NCBI GenBank assembly: GCA_037783545.1
Contig: JBBELK010000944.1
Coordinates: forward strand, 124,001-188,000
Source: Henricia sp. BOLD:AAB3569
Taxonomy: Eukaryota > Echinodermata > Asteroidea > Spinulosida > Echinasteridae
Direction: 5' to 3'
DNA length: 64,000 bases
The notes below the pieces were generated by a model. The model was not told where the DNA came from, did no database searches, and saw only the letters and a program-made list of their open reading frames with translations. Position numbers and translations under genes: made by a program. Below are positions 19,186 through 32,690 of the stretch, piece after piece (position 1 is the first letter of the stretch; every line of letters begins with the position of its first letter).

Positions 19186-22100
19186 TCAACGGCTGTCCAA
19201 ATGTACACCAGCGCGGCGCATGCGCAGGGTGTCCCAACAGCCACGGTTAGGGGAATAACCACGCAGCCGAGCTCCGTTTTCCCTAAACTCTGAAATTTCT
19301 CCGTCATTTCCCAGCGAAAATCTGTCAATTTTGCATGACAAGTGCGGAATATATACAGTTTGGAGCATGCAAAATTTGAAGTTGGTTGGAAAATTCCTTG
19401 ATTTCCAAATTTGCCGGCATTTGGGACACACTTTGACCTAATTCCCGTCACAATCTGGGGTGAGTCAACGGCCGTACAAATGTACACCAGCGCGGCGCAG
19501 GGTGTCCCAACAGCCACGGTTAGGGGAATAACCACGCAGCCGAGCTCCGTTTTCCCTAAACTCTGAAATTTCTCCGTCATTTCCCAGCGAAAATCTGTCA
19601 ATTTTGCATGACAAGTGCGGAATATATACAGTTTGGAGCATGCAAAATTTGAAGTTGGTTGGAAAATTCCTTGATTTCCAAATTTGCCGGCATTTGGGAC
19701 ACACTTTGACCTAATTCCCGTCACAATCTGGGGTGAGTCAACGGCCGTACAAATGTACAGCAGCGCGGCGCAGGGTGTCCCAACAGCCACGGTAAGGGGA
19801 ATAACCACGCAGTCGAGCTCCGTTTTCCCTAAACTCTGAAATTTCTCCGTCATTTCCCAGCGAAAATCTGTCAATTTTGCATGACAAGTGCGGAATATAT
19901 ACAGTTTGGAGCATGCAAAATTTGAAGTTGGTTGGAAAATTCCTTGATTTCCAAATTTGCCGGCATTTGGGACACACTTTGACCTAATTCCCGTCACAAT
20001 CTGGGGTGAGTCAACGGCCGTACAAATGTACACCAGCGCGGCGCAGGGTGTCCCAACAGCCACGGTTAGGGGAATAACCACGCAGCCGAGCTCCGTTTTC
20101 CCTAAACTCTGAAATTTCTCCGTCATTTCCCAGCGAAAATCTGTCAATTTTGCATGACAAGTGCGGAATATATACAGTTTGGAGCATGCAAAATTTGAAG
20201 TTGGTTGGAAAATTCCTTGATTTCCAAATTTGCCGGCATTTGGGACACACTTTGACCTAATTCCCGTCACAATCTGGGGTGAGTCAACGGCTGTCCAAAT
20301 GTACACCAGCGCGGCGCATGCGCAGGGTGTCCCAACAGCCACGGTTAGGGGAATAACCACGCAGCCGAGCTCCGTTTTCCCTAAACTCTGAAATTTCTCC
20401 GTCATTTCCCAGCGAAAATCTGTCAATTTTGCATGACAAGTGCGGAATATATACAGTTTGGAGCATGCAAAATTTGAAGTTGGTTGGAAAATTCCTTGAT
20501 TTCCAAATTTGCCGGCATTTGGGACACACTTTGACCTAATTCCCGTCACAATCTGGGGTGAGTCAACGGCCGTACAAATGTACACCAGCGCGGCGCAGGG
20601 TGTCCCAACAGCCACGGTTAGGGGAATAACCACGCAGCCGAGCTCCGTTTTCCCTAAACTCTGAAATTTCTCCGTCATTTCCCAGCGAAAATCTGTCAAT
20701 TATGCATGACAAGTGCGGAATATATAGAGTTTGGAGCATGCAAAATTTGAAGTTGGTTGGAAAATTCCTTGATTTCCAAATTTGCCGGCATTTGGGACAC
20801 ACTTTGACCTAAGTCCCGTCACAATCTGGGGTGAGTCAACGGCCGTACAAATGTACACCAGCGCGGCGCAGGGTGTCCCAACAGCCACGGTTAGGGGAAT
20901 AACCACGCAGCCGAGCTCCGTTTTCCCTAAACTCTGAAATTTCTCCGTCATTTCCCAGCGAAAATCTGTCAATTTTGCATGACAAGTGCGGAATATATAC
21001 AGTTTGGAGCATGCAAAATTTGAAGTTGGTTGGAAAATTCCTTGATTTCCAAATTTGCCGGCATTTGGGACACACTTTGACCTAATTCCCGTCACAATCT
21101 GGGGTGAGTCAACGGCTGTCCAAATGTACACCAGCGCGGCGCATGCGCAGGGTGTCCCAACAGCCACGGTTAGGGGAATAACCACGCAGCCGAGCTCCGT
21201 TTTCCCTAAACTCTGAAATTTCTCCGTCATTTCCCAGCGAAAATCTGTCAATTTTGCATGACAAGTGCGGAATATATACAGTTTGGAGCATGCACAATTT
21301 GAAGTTGGTTGGAAAATTCCTTGATTTCCAAATTTGCCGGCATTTGGGACACACTTTGACCTAATTCCCGTCACAATCTGGGGTGAGTCAACGGCCGTAC
21401 AAATGTACACCAGCGCGGCGCAGGGTGTCCCAACAGCCACGGTTAGGGGAATAACCACGCAGCCGAGCTCCGTTTTCCCTAAACTCTGAAATTTCTCCGT
21501 CATTTCCCAGCGAAAATCTGTCAATTTTGCATGACAAGTGCGGAATATATACAGTTTGGAGCATGCAAAATTTGAAGTTGGTTGAAAAATTCCTTGATTT
21601 CCAAATTTGCCGGCATTTGGGACACACTTTGACCTAATTCCCGTCACAATCTGGGGTGAGTCAACGGCCGTACAAATGTACACCAGCGCGGCGCAGGGTG
21701 TCCCAACAGCCACGGTAAGGGGAATAACCACGCAGTCGAGCTCCGTTTTCCCTAAACTCTGAAATTTCTCCGTCATTTCCCAGCGAAAATCTGTCAATTT
21801 TGCATGACAAGTGCGGAATATATACAGTTTGGAGCATGCAAAATTTGAAGTTGGTTGGAAAATTCCTTGATTTCCAAATTTGCCGGCATTTGGGACACAC
21901 TTTGACCTAATTCCCGTCACAATCTGGGGTGAGTCAACGGCCGTACAAATGTACACCAGCGCGGCGCAGGGTGTCCCAACAGCCACGGTTAGGGGAATAA
22001 CCACGCAGCCGAGCTCCGTTTTCCCTAAACTCTGAAATTTCTCCGTCATTTCCCAGCGAAAATCTGTCAATTTTGCATGACAAGTGCGGAATATATACAG

Positions 22101-22479
22101 TTTGGAGCATGCAAAATTTGAAGTTGGTTGGAAAATTCCTTGATTTCCAAATTTGCCGGCATTTGGGACACACTTTGACCTAATTCCCGTCACAATCTGG
22201 GGTGAGTCAACGGCCGTACAAATGTACACCAGCGCGGCGCAGGGTGTCCCAACAGCCACGGTTAGGGGAATAACCACGCAGCCGAGCTCCGTTTTCCCTA
22301 AACTCTGAAATTTCTCCGTCATTTCCCAGCGAAAATCTGTCAATTTTGCATGACAAGTGCGGAATATATAGAGTTTGGAGCATGCAAAATTTGAAGTTGG
22401 TTGGAAAATTCATTGATTTCCAAATTTGCCGGCATTTGGGACACACTTTGACCTAATTCCCGTCACAATCTGGGGTGAG
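19186..22479 (+). repeat. Tetramer-like modules headed by a GGCTGTCCAAATG monomer
   Basis: The head monomer occurs at 19186, 20284 and 21109. Module lengths are 1,098, 825 and 1,371 bp. The k-type ACGGTAAGGGG/GCAGTCGAGC monomer follows two places later at 19738 and 21661. TATATAGAGTTTGG monomers occur at 20563 and 22207. Confidence 0.82.
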
Positions 22480-25400
22480 TCAACGGCCGTACAAATGTAC
22501 ACCAGCGCGGCGCAGGGTGTCCCAACAGCCACGGTTAGGGGAATAACCACGCAGCCGAGCTCCGTTTTCCCTAAACTCTGAAATTTCTCCGTCATTTCCC
22601 AGCGAAAATCTGTCAATTTTGCATGACAAGTGCGGAATATATACAGTTTCGAGCATGCAACATTTGAAGTTGGTTGGAAAATTCCTTGATTTCCAAATTT
22701 GCCGGCATTTGGGACACACTGTGACCTAATTCCCGTCACAATCTGGGGTGAGTCAACGGCCGTACAAATGTACACCAGCGCGGCGCATGCGCAGGGTGTC
22801 CCAACAGCCACGGTTAGGGGAATAACCACGCAGCCGAGCTCCGTTTTCCCTAAACTCTGAAATTTCTCCGTCATTTCCCAGCGAAAATCTGTCAATTTTG
22901 CATGACAAGTGCGGAATATATACAGTTTGGAGCATGCAAAATTTGAAGTTGGTTGGAAAATACCTTGATTTCCAAATTTGCCGGCATTTGGGACACACTT
23001 TGACCTAATTCCCGTCACAATCTGGGGTGAGTCAACGGCCGTACAAATGTACACCAGCGCGGCGCATGCGCAGGGTGTCCCAACAGCCACGGTTAGGGGA
23101 ATAACCACGCAGCCGAGCTCCGTTTTCCCTAAACTCTGAAATTTCTCCGTCATTTCCCAGCGAAAATCTGTCAATTTTGCATGACAAGTGCGGAATATAT
23201 ACAGTTTGGAGCATGCAACATTTGAAGTTGGTTGGAAAATTCCTTGATTTCCAAATTTGCCGGCATTTGGGACACACTTTGACCTAATTCCCGTCACAAT
23301 CTGGGGTGAGTCAACGGCCGTACAAATGTACACCAGCGCGGCGCAGGGTGTCCCAACAGCCACGGTTAGGGGAATAACCACGCAGCCGAGCTCCGTTTTC
23401 CCTAAACTCTGAAATTTCTCCGTCATTTCCCAGTGAAAATCTGTCAATTTTGCATGACAAGTGCGGAATATATACAGTTTGGAGCATGCAAAATTTGAAG
23501 TTGGTTGGAAAATTCCTTGATTTCTAAATTTGCCGGCATTTGGGACACACTTTGACCTAATTCCCGTCAAAATCTGGGGTGAGTCAACGGCCGTACAAAT
23601 GTACACCAGCGCGGCGCAGGGTGTCCCAACAGCCACGGTTAGGGGAATAACCACGCAGCCGAGCTCCGTTTTCCCTAAACTCTGAAATTTCTCCGTCATT
23701 TCCCAGCGAAAATCTGTCAATTTTGCATGACAAGTGCGGAATATATACAGTTTGGAGCATGCAAAATTTGAAGTTGGTTGGAAAATTCCTTGATTTCCAA
23801 ATTTGCCGGCATTTGGGACACACTTTGACCTAATTCCCGTCGCAATCTGGGGTGAGTCAACGGCCGTACAAATGTACACCAGCGCAGTGCATGCGCAGGG
23901 TGTCCCAACAGCCACGGTTAGGGGAATAACCACGCAGCCGAGCTCCGTTTTCCCTAAACTCTGAAATTTCTCCGTCATTTCCCAGCGAAAATCTGTCAAA
24001 TTTGCATGACAAGTGCGGAATATATACAGTTTGGAGCATGCAAAATTTGAAGTTGGTTGGAAAATTCCTTGATTTCCAAATTTGCCGGCATTTGGGACAC
24101 ACTTTGACCTAATTTCCGTCACAATCTGGGGTGAGTCAACGGCCGTGCAAATGTACACCAGCGCGGCGCAGGGTGTCCCGACAGCCACGGTTAGGGGAAT
24201 AACCACGCAGCCGAGCTCCGTTTTCCCTAAACTCTGAAATTTCTCCGTCATTTCCCAGCGAAAATCTGTCAATTTTGCATGACAAGTGCGGAATATATAC
24301 AGTTTGGAGCATGCAAAATTTGAAGTTGGTTGGAAAATTCCTTGATTTCCAAATTTGCCGGCATTTGGGACACACTTTGACCTAATTCCCGTCACAATCT
24401 GGGGTGAGTCAACGGCCGTACAAATGTACACCAGCGCGGCGCATGTGCAGGGTGTCCCAACAGCCACGGTTAGGGGAATAACCACGCAGCCGAGCTCCGT
24501 TTTCCCTAAACTCTGAAATTTCCCTGTCATTTCCCAGCGAAAATCTGTCAATTTTGCATGACAAGTGCGGAATATATACAGTTTGGAGCATGCAAAATTT
24601 GAAGTTGGTTGGAAAATTCCTTGATTTCCAAATTTGCCGGCATTTGGGACACACTTTGACCTAATTCCCGTCACAATCTGGGGTGAGTCAACGGCCGTAC
24701 AAATGTACATCAGCGCGGCGCAGTGTGTCCCAACAGCCACGGTTAGGGGAATAACCACGCAGCCGAGCTACGTTTTCCCTAAACTCTGAAATTTCTCCGT
24801 CATTTCCCAGCGAAAATCTGTCAATTTTGCATGACAAGTGCGGAATATATACAGTTTGGAGCATGCAAAATTTGAAGTTGGTTTGAAAATTCCTTGATTT
24901 CCAAATTTGCCGGCATTTGGGACACACTTTGACCTAATTCCCGTCACAATCTGGGGTGAGTCAACGGCCGTACAAATGTACACCAGCGCGGCGCATGCGC
25001 AGGGTGTCCCAACAGCCACGGTTAGGGAAATAACCACGCAGCCGAGCTCAGTTTTCCCTAAACTCTGAAATTTCTCCGTCGTTTCCCAGCAAAAATCTGT
25101 ACAATTTTGCATGACAAGTGCGGAATATATACAGTTTGGAGCATGCAAAATTTGAAGTTGGTTGGAAAATTCCTTGATTTCCAAATTTGCCGGCATTTGG
25201 GACACACTTTGACCTAATTCCCGTCACAATCTGGGGTGAGTCAACGGCCGTACAAATGTACACCAGCGCGGCGCATGCGCAGGGTGTCCCAACAGCCACG
25301 GTTAGGGGAATAACCACGCAGTCGAGCTCCGTTTTCCCTAAACCCTGAAATTTCTCCGTCATTTCCCAGCGAAAATCTGTCAATTTTGCATGACAAGTGC

Positions 25401-25792
25401 GGAATATATACAGTTTGAAGCATGCAAAATTTGAAGTTGGTTGGAAAATTCCTTGATTTCCAAATTTGCCGGCATTTGGGACACACTTTGACCTAATTCC
25501 CGTCACAATCTGGGGTGAGTCAACGGCCGTACAAATGTACACCAGCGCGGCGCAGGGTGTCCCAACAGCCACGGTTAGGGAAATAACCACGCAGCCGAGC
25601 TCCGTTTTCCCTAAACTCTGAAATTTCTCCGTCATTTCCCAGCGAAAATCTGTCAATTTTGCATGACAAGTGCGGAATATATACAGTTTGGAGCATGCAA
25701 AATTTGAAGTTGGTTGGAAAATTCCTTGATTTCCAAATTTGCCGGCATTTGGGACACACTTTGACCTAATTTCCGTCACAATCTGGGGTGAG
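22480..25792 (+). repeat. Transitional monomers, first copy of the p type
   Basis: 22480 is the first p monomer: TTTCGAGCATGCAACATTTG with CACTGTGACC. It is followed by 22753 with AAAATACCTTG, as in the later six-monomer units. The other monomers show no clear period. 24961 is a 280-bp TGTACAA monomer. Confidence 0.82.
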
Positions 25793-26896
25793 TCAACGGC
25801 CGTACAAATGTACACCAGCGCGGCGCAGGGTGTCCCGACAGCCACGGTTAGGGGAATAACGACGCAGCCGAGCTCAGTTTTCCCTAAACTCTGAAATTTC
25901 TCCGTCATTTCCAGGCGAAAATCTGTCAATTTTGCATGACAAGTGCGGAATATATACAGTTTGGAGCATGCAACATTTGAAGTTGGTTGGAAAATTCCTT
26001 GATTTCCAAATTTGCCGGCATTTGGGACACACTTTGACCTAATTCCCGTCACAATCTGGGGTGAGTCAACGGCCGTACAAATGTACAACAGCGCGGCGCA
26101 TGCGCAGGGTGTCCCAACAGCCACGGTTAGGGGAATAACCACGCAGCCAAGCTCCGTTTTCCCTAAACTCTGAAATTTCTCCGTCATTTCCCAGCGAAAA
26201 TCTGTCAATTTTGCATGACAAGTGCGGAATATATAGAGTTTGGAGCATGCAAAATTTGAAGTTGGTTGGAAAATTCCTTGATTTCCAAATTTGCCGGCAT
26301 TTGGGACACACTTTGACCTAATTTCCGTCACAATCTGGGGTGAGTCAACGGCCGTACAAATGTACACCAGCGCGGCGCAGGGTGTCCCGACAGCCACGGT
26401 TAGGGGAATAACCACGCAGCCGAGCTCAGTTTTCCCTAAACTCTGAAATTTCTCCGTCATTTCCAGGCGAAAATCTGTCAATTTTGCATGACAAGTGCGG
26501 AATATATACAGTTTGGAGCATGCAACATTTGAAGTTGGTTGGAAAATTCCTTGATTTCCAAATTTGCCGGCATTTGGGACACACTTTGACCTAATTCCCG
26601 TCACAATCTGGGGTGAGTCAACGGCCGTACAAATGTACACCAGCGCGGCGCATGCGCAGGGTGTCCCAACAGCCACGGTTAGGGGAATAACCACGCAGCC
26701 GAGCTCCGTTTTCCCTAAACTCTGAAATTTCTCCGTCATTTCCCAGCGAAAATCTGTCAATTTTGCATGACAAGTGCGGAATATATACAGTTTGGAGCAT
26801 GCAAAATTTGAAGTTGGTTGGAAAATTCCTTGATTTCCAAATTTGCCGGCATTTGGGACACACTTTGACCTAATTCCCGTCACAATCTGGGGTGAG
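25793..26896 (+). repeat. 552-bp dimer, two tandem copies
   Basis: 25793-26344 and 26345-26896. The first monomer of each copy has CCCGACAGCC, GAGCTCAGT, TTTCCAGGCG and GCAACATTTG. TTTCCAGGCG is absent from the left-hand dimers, so this pair was amplified separately. Confidence 0.87.
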
Positions 26897-27721
26897 TCAA
26901 CGGCCGTACAAATGTACACCAGCGCGGCGCATGTGCAGGGTGTCCCAACAGCCACGGTTAGGGGAATAACCACGCAGCCGAGCTCCGTTTTCCCTAAACT
27001 CTGAAATTTCTCCGTCATTTCCCAGCGAAAATCTGTCAATTTTGCATGACAAGTGCGGAATATATACAGTTTGGAGCATGCAAAATTTGAAGTTGGTTGG
27101 AAAATTCCTTGATTTTCAAATTTGCCGGCATTTGGGACACACTTTGACCTAATTCCCGTCACAATCTGGGGTGAGTCAACGGCCGTACAAATGTACACCA
27201 GCGCGGCGCAGGTTGTTCCAACAGCCACGGTTAGGGGAATAACCACGCAGCCGAGCTCCGTTTTCCCTAAACTCTGAAATTTCTCCGTCATTTCCCAGCG
27301 AAAATATGTCAATTTTGCATGACAAGTGCGGAATATATACAGTTTGGAGCATGCAAAATTTGAAGTTGGTTGGAAAATTCCTTGATTTCCAAATTTGCCG
27401 GCATTTGGGACACACTTTGACCTAATTCCCGTCACAATCTGGGGTGAGTCAACGGCCGTAGAAATGTACACCAGCGCGGCGCATGGTGTCCCAACAGCCA
27501 CCGTTAGGGGAATAACCACGCAGCCGAGCTCCGTTTTCCCTAAACTCTGAAATTTCTCCGTCATTTCCCAGCGAAAATCTGTCAATTTTGCATGACAAGT
27601 GCGGAATATATACAGTTTGGAGCATGCAAAATTTGAAGTTGGTTGGAAAATTCTTTGATTTCCAAATTTGCCGGCATTTGGGACACACTTTGACCTAATT
27701 CCCGTCACAATCTGGGGTGAG
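26897..27721 (+). repeat. Partial six-monomer unit (last three monomers)
   Basis: 26897 (TTGATTTTCAAAT), 27176 (GCAGGTTGTTCC, AAAATATGTC) and 27449 (CGTAGAAATG, GCATGGTGTCC, CACCGTTAGG) match the last half of the unit at 27722-29372 and lead into the same p monomer. Confidence 0.87.
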
Positions 27722-29372
27722 TCAACGGCCGTACAAATGTACACCAGCGCGGCGCAGGGTGTCCCAACAGCCACGGTTAGGGGAAAAACCACGCAGCCGA
27801 GCTCCGTTTTCCCTAAACTCTGAAATTTCTCCGTCATTTCCTAGCGAAAATCTGTCAATTTTGCATGACAAGTGCGGAATATATACAGTTTCGAGCATGC
27901 AACATTTGAAGTTGGTTGGAAAATTCCTTGATTTCCAAATTTGCCGGCATTTGGGACACACTGTGACCTAATTCCCGTCACAATCTGGGGTGAGTCAACG
28001 GCCGTACAAATGTACACCAGCGCGGCGCATGCGCAGGGTGTCCCAACAGCCACGGTTAGGGGAATAACCACGCAGCCGAGCTCCGTTTTCCCTAAACTCT
28101 GAAATTTCTCCGTCATTTCCCAGCGAAAATCTGTCAATTTTGCATGACAAGTGCGGAATATATACAGTTTGGAGCATGCAAAATTTGAAGTTGGTTGGAA
28201 AATACCTTGATTTCCAAATTTGCCGGCATTTGGGACACACTTTGACCTAATTCCCGTCACAATCTGGGGTGAGTCAACGGCCGTACAAATGTACACCAGC
28301 GCGGCGCATGCGCAGGGTGTCCCAACAGCCACGGTTAGGGGAATAACCACGCAGCCGAGCTCAGTTTTCCCTAAACTCTGAAATTTCTCCGTCGTTTCCC
28401 AGCAAAAATATGTACAATTTTGCATGACAAGTGCGGAATATATACAGTTTGGAGCATGCAAAATTTGAAGTTGGTTGGAAAATTCCTTGATTTCCAAATT
28501 TGCCGGCATTTGGGACACACTTTGACCTAATTCCCGTCACAATCTGGGGTGAGTCAACGGCCGTATAAATGTACACCAGCGCGGCGCAGGGTGTCCCAAC
28601 AGCCACGGTTAGGGGAATAACCACGCAGCCGAGCTCCGTTTTCCCTAAACTCTGAAATTTCTCCGTCATTTCCCATCGAAAATCTGTCAATTTTGCATGA
28701 CAAGTGCGGAATATATACAGTTTGGAGCATGCAAAATTTGAAGTTGGTTGGAAAATTCCTTGATTTTCAAATTTGCCGGCATTTGGGACACACTTTGACC
28801 TAATTCCCGTCACAATCTGGGGTGAGTCAACGGCCGTACAAATGTACACCAGCGCGGCGCAGGTTGTTCCAACAGCCACGGTTAGGGGAATAACCACGCA
28901 GCCGAGCTCCGTTTTCCCTAAACTCTGAAATTTCTCCGTCATTTCCCAGCGAAAATATGTCAATTTTGCATGACAAGTGCGGAATATATACAGTTTGGAG
29001 CATGCAAAATTTGAAGTTGGTTGGAAAATTCCTTGATTTCCAAATTTGCCGGCATTTGGGACACACTTTGACCTAATTCCCGTCACAATCTGGGGTGAGT
29101 CAACGGCCGTAGAAATGTACACCAGCGCGGCGCATGGTGTCCCAACAGCCACCGTTAGGGGAATAACCACGCAGCCGAGCTCCGTTTTCCCTAAACTCTG
29201 AAATTTCTCCGTCATTTCCCAGCGAAAATCTGTCAATTTTGCATGACAAGTGCGGAATATATACAGTTTGGAGCATGCAAAATTTGAAGTTGGTTGGAAA
29301 ATTCTTTGATTTCCAAATTTGCCGGCATTTGGGACACACTTTGACCTAATTCCCGTCACAATCTGGGGTGAG
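27722..29372 (+). repeat. Six-monomer higher-order repeat, copy 1 (1,651 bp)
   Basis: Monomers 273, 279, 280, 273, 273 and 273 bp: p (TTTCGAGC, CACTGTGACC, TTTCCTAGCG), AAAATACC, a TGTACAA monomer, CCGTATAAATG with TTGATTTTCAAAT, GGTTGTTCC, and CGTAGAAATG/GCATGGTGTCC. Confidence 0.9.
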
Positions 29373-31028
29373 TCAACGGCCGTACAAATGTACACCAGCG
29401 CGGCGCAGGGTGTCCCAACAGCCACGGTTAGGGGAATAACCACGCAGCCGAGCTCCGTTTTCCCTAAACTCTGAAATTTCTCCGTCATTTCCTAGCGAAA
29501 ATCTGTCAATTTTGCATGACAAGTGCGGAATATATACAGTTTCGAGCATGCAACATTTGAAGTTGGTTGGAAAATTCCTTGATTTCCAAATTTGCCGGCA
29601 TTTGGGACACACTGTGACCTAATTCCCGTCACAATCTGGGGTGAGTCAACGGCCGTACAAATGTACACCAGCGCGGCGCATGCGCAGGGTGTCCCAACAG
29701 CCACGGTTAGGGGAATAACCACGCAGCCGAGCTCCGTTTTCCCTAAACTCTGAAATTTCTCCGTCATTTCCCAGCGAAAATCTGTCAATTTTGCATGACA
29801 AGTGCGGAATATATACAGTTTGGAGCATGCAAAATTTGAAGTTGGTTGGAAAATACCTTGATTTCCAAATTTGCCGGCATTTGGGACACACTTTGACCTA
29901 ATTCCCGTCACAATCTGGGGTGAGTCAACGGCCGTACAAATGTACACCAGCGCGGCGCATGCGCAGGGTGTCCCAACAGCCACGGTTAGGGGAATAACCA
30001 CGCAGCCGAGCTCCGTTTTCCCTAAACTCTGAAATTTCTCCGTCATTTCCCAGCGAAAATCTGTCAATTTTGCATGACAAGTGCGGAATATATACAGTTT
30101 GGAGCATGCAAAATTTGAAGTTGGTTGGAAAATTCCTTGATTTCCAAATTTGCCGGCATTTGGGACACACTTTGACCTAATTCCCGTCACAATCTGGGGT
30201 GAGTCAACGGCCGTACAAATGTACACCAGCGCGGCGCAGGGTGTCCCAACAGCCACGGTTAGGGGAATAACCACGCAGCCGAGCTCCGTTTTCCCTAAAC
30301 TCTGAAATTTCTCCGTCATTTCCCAGCGAAAATCTGTCAATTTTCCATGACAAGTGCGGAATATATACAGTTTGGAGCATGCAAAATTTGAAGTTGGTTG
30401 GAAAATTCCTTGATTTCCAAATTTGCCGGCATTTGGGACACACTTTGACCTAATTCCCGTAACAATCTGGGGTGAGTCAACGGCCGTACAAATGTACACC
30501 AGCGCGGTGCATGCGCAGGTTGTTCCAACAGCCACGGTTAGGGGAATAACCACGCAGCCGAGCTCCGTTTTCCCTAAACTCTGAAATTTCTCCGTCATTT
30601 CCCAGCGAAAATATGTCAATTTTGCATGACAAGTGCGGAATATATACAGTTTGGAGCATGCAAAATTTGAAGTTGGTTGGAAAATTCCTTGATTTCCAAA
30701 TTTGCCGGCATTTGGGACACACTTTGACCTAATTCCCGTCACAATCTGGGGTGAGTCAACGGCCGTAGAAATGTACACCAGCGCGGCGCATGGTGTCCCA
30801 ACAGCCACCGTTAGGGGAATAACCACGCAGCCGAGCTCCGTTTTCCCTAAACTCTGAAATTTCTCCGTCATTTCCCAGCGAAAATCTGTCAATTTTGCAT
30901 GACAAGTGCGGAATATATACAGTTTGGAGCATGCAAAATTTGAAGTTGGTTGGAAAATTCTTTGATTTCCAAATTTGCCGGCATTTGGGACACACTTTGA
31001 CCTAATTCCCGTCACAATCTGGGGTGAG
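29373..31028 (+). repeat. Six-monomer higher-order repeat, copy 2 (1,656 bp)
   Basis: Same p, AAAATACC, GGTTGTTCC and CGTAGAAATG monomers. Position 3 is a plain 279 instead of the TGTACAA type, position 4 has TTTTCCATGAC and CCCGTAACAATC, and position 5 has gained the 6 bp (GTGCATGCGC). Confidence 0.9.
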
Positions 31029-32690
31029 TCAACGGCCGTACAAATGTACACCAGCGCGGCGCAGGGTGTCCCAACAGCCACGGTTAGGGGAATAACCACG
31101 CAGCCGAGCTCCGTTTTCCCTAAACTCTGAAATTTCTCCGTCATTTCCTAGCGAAAATCTGTCAATTTTGCATGACAAGTGCGGAATATATACAGTTTCG
31201 AGCATGCAACATTTGAAGTTGGTTGGAAAATTCCTTGATTTCCAAATTTGCCGGCATTTGGGACACACTGTGACCTAATTCCCGTCACAATCTGGGGTGA
31301 GTCAACGGCCGTACAAATGTACACCAGCGCGGCGCATGCGCAGGGTGTCCCAACAGCCACGGTTAGGGGAATAACCACGCAGCCGAGCTCCGTTTTCCCT
31401 AAACTCTGAAATTTCTCCGTCATTTCCCAGCGAAAATCTGTCAATTTTGCATGACAAGTGCGGAATATATACAGTTTGGAGCATGCAAAATTTGAAGTTG
31501 GTTGGAAAATACCTTGATTTCCAAATTTGCCGGCATTTGGGACACACTTTGACCTAATTCCCGTCACAATCTGGGGTGAGTCAACGGCCGTACAAATGTA
31601 CACCAGCGCGGCGCATGCGCAGGGTGTCCCAACAGCCACGGTTAGGGGAATAACCACGCAGCCGAGCTCCGTTTTCCCTAAACTCTGAAATTTCTCCGTC
31701 ATTTCCCAGCGAAAATCTGTCAATTTTGCATGACAAGTGCGGAATATATACAGTTTGGAGCATGCAAAATTTGAAGTTGGTTGGAAAATTCCTTGATTTC
31801 CAAATTTGCCGGCATTTGGGACACACTTTGACCTAATTCCCGTCACAATCTGGGGTGAGTCAACGGCCGTACAAATGTACACCAGCGCGGCGCAGGGTGT
31901 CCCAACAGCCACGGTTAGGGGAATAACCACGCAGCCGAGCTCCGTTTTCCCTAAACTCTGAAATTTCTCCGTCATTTCCCAGCGAAAATCTGTCAATTTT
32001 CCATGACAAGTGCGGAATATATACAGTTTGGAGCATGCAAAATTTGAAGTTGGTTGGAAAATTCCTTGATTTCCAAATTTGCCGGCATTTGGGACACACT
32101 TTGACCTAATTCCCGTAACAATCTGGGGTGAGTCAACGGCCGTACAAATGTACACCAGCGCGGTGCATGCGCAGGGTGTCCCAACAGCCACGGTTAGGGG
32201 AATAACCACGCAGCCGAGCTCCGTTTTCCCTAAACTCTGAAATTTCTCCGTCATTTCCCAGCGAAAATCTGTCAAATTTGCATGACAAGTGCGGAATATA
32301 TACAGTTTGGAGCATGCAAAATTTGAAGTTGGTTGGAAAATTCCTTGATTTCCAAATTTGCCGGCATTTGGGACACACTTTGACCTAATTCCCGTCACAA
32401 TCTGGGGTGAGTCAACGGCCGTACGAATGTACACCAGCGCGGCGCATGCGCAGGGTGTCCCAACAGCCACGGTTAGGGGAATAACCACGCAGCCGAGCTC
32501 CGTTTTCCCTAAACTCTGAAATTTCTCCGTCATTTCCCAGCGAAAATCTGTCAATTTTGCATGACAAGTGCGGAATATATACAGTTTGGAGCATGCAAAA
32601 TTTGAAGTTGGTTGGAAAATTCCTTGATTTTCAAATTTGCCGGCATTTGGGACACACTTTGACCTAATTCCCGTCACAATCTGGGGTGAG
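31029..32690 (+). repeat. Six-monomer higher-order repeat, copy 3 (1,662 bp)
   Basis: Positions 1-4 match the copy at 29373. Position 5 (32133) is now TCAAATTTGCATG and position 6 (32412) is CGTACGAATG with TTGATTTTCAAAT. Confidence 0.9.

Larger units (their letters stand above)
15606..20699 (-). other. Open reading frame of 1,697 codons, same satellite frame; not called as a gene
   Basis: Same repeat peptide. It is bounded upstream by an in-frame TAA at 20700-20702, the same TCAATTATGC variant as at 15197, and downstream by the extra A near 15740, after which a stop follows at 15606-15608. Confidence 0.85.
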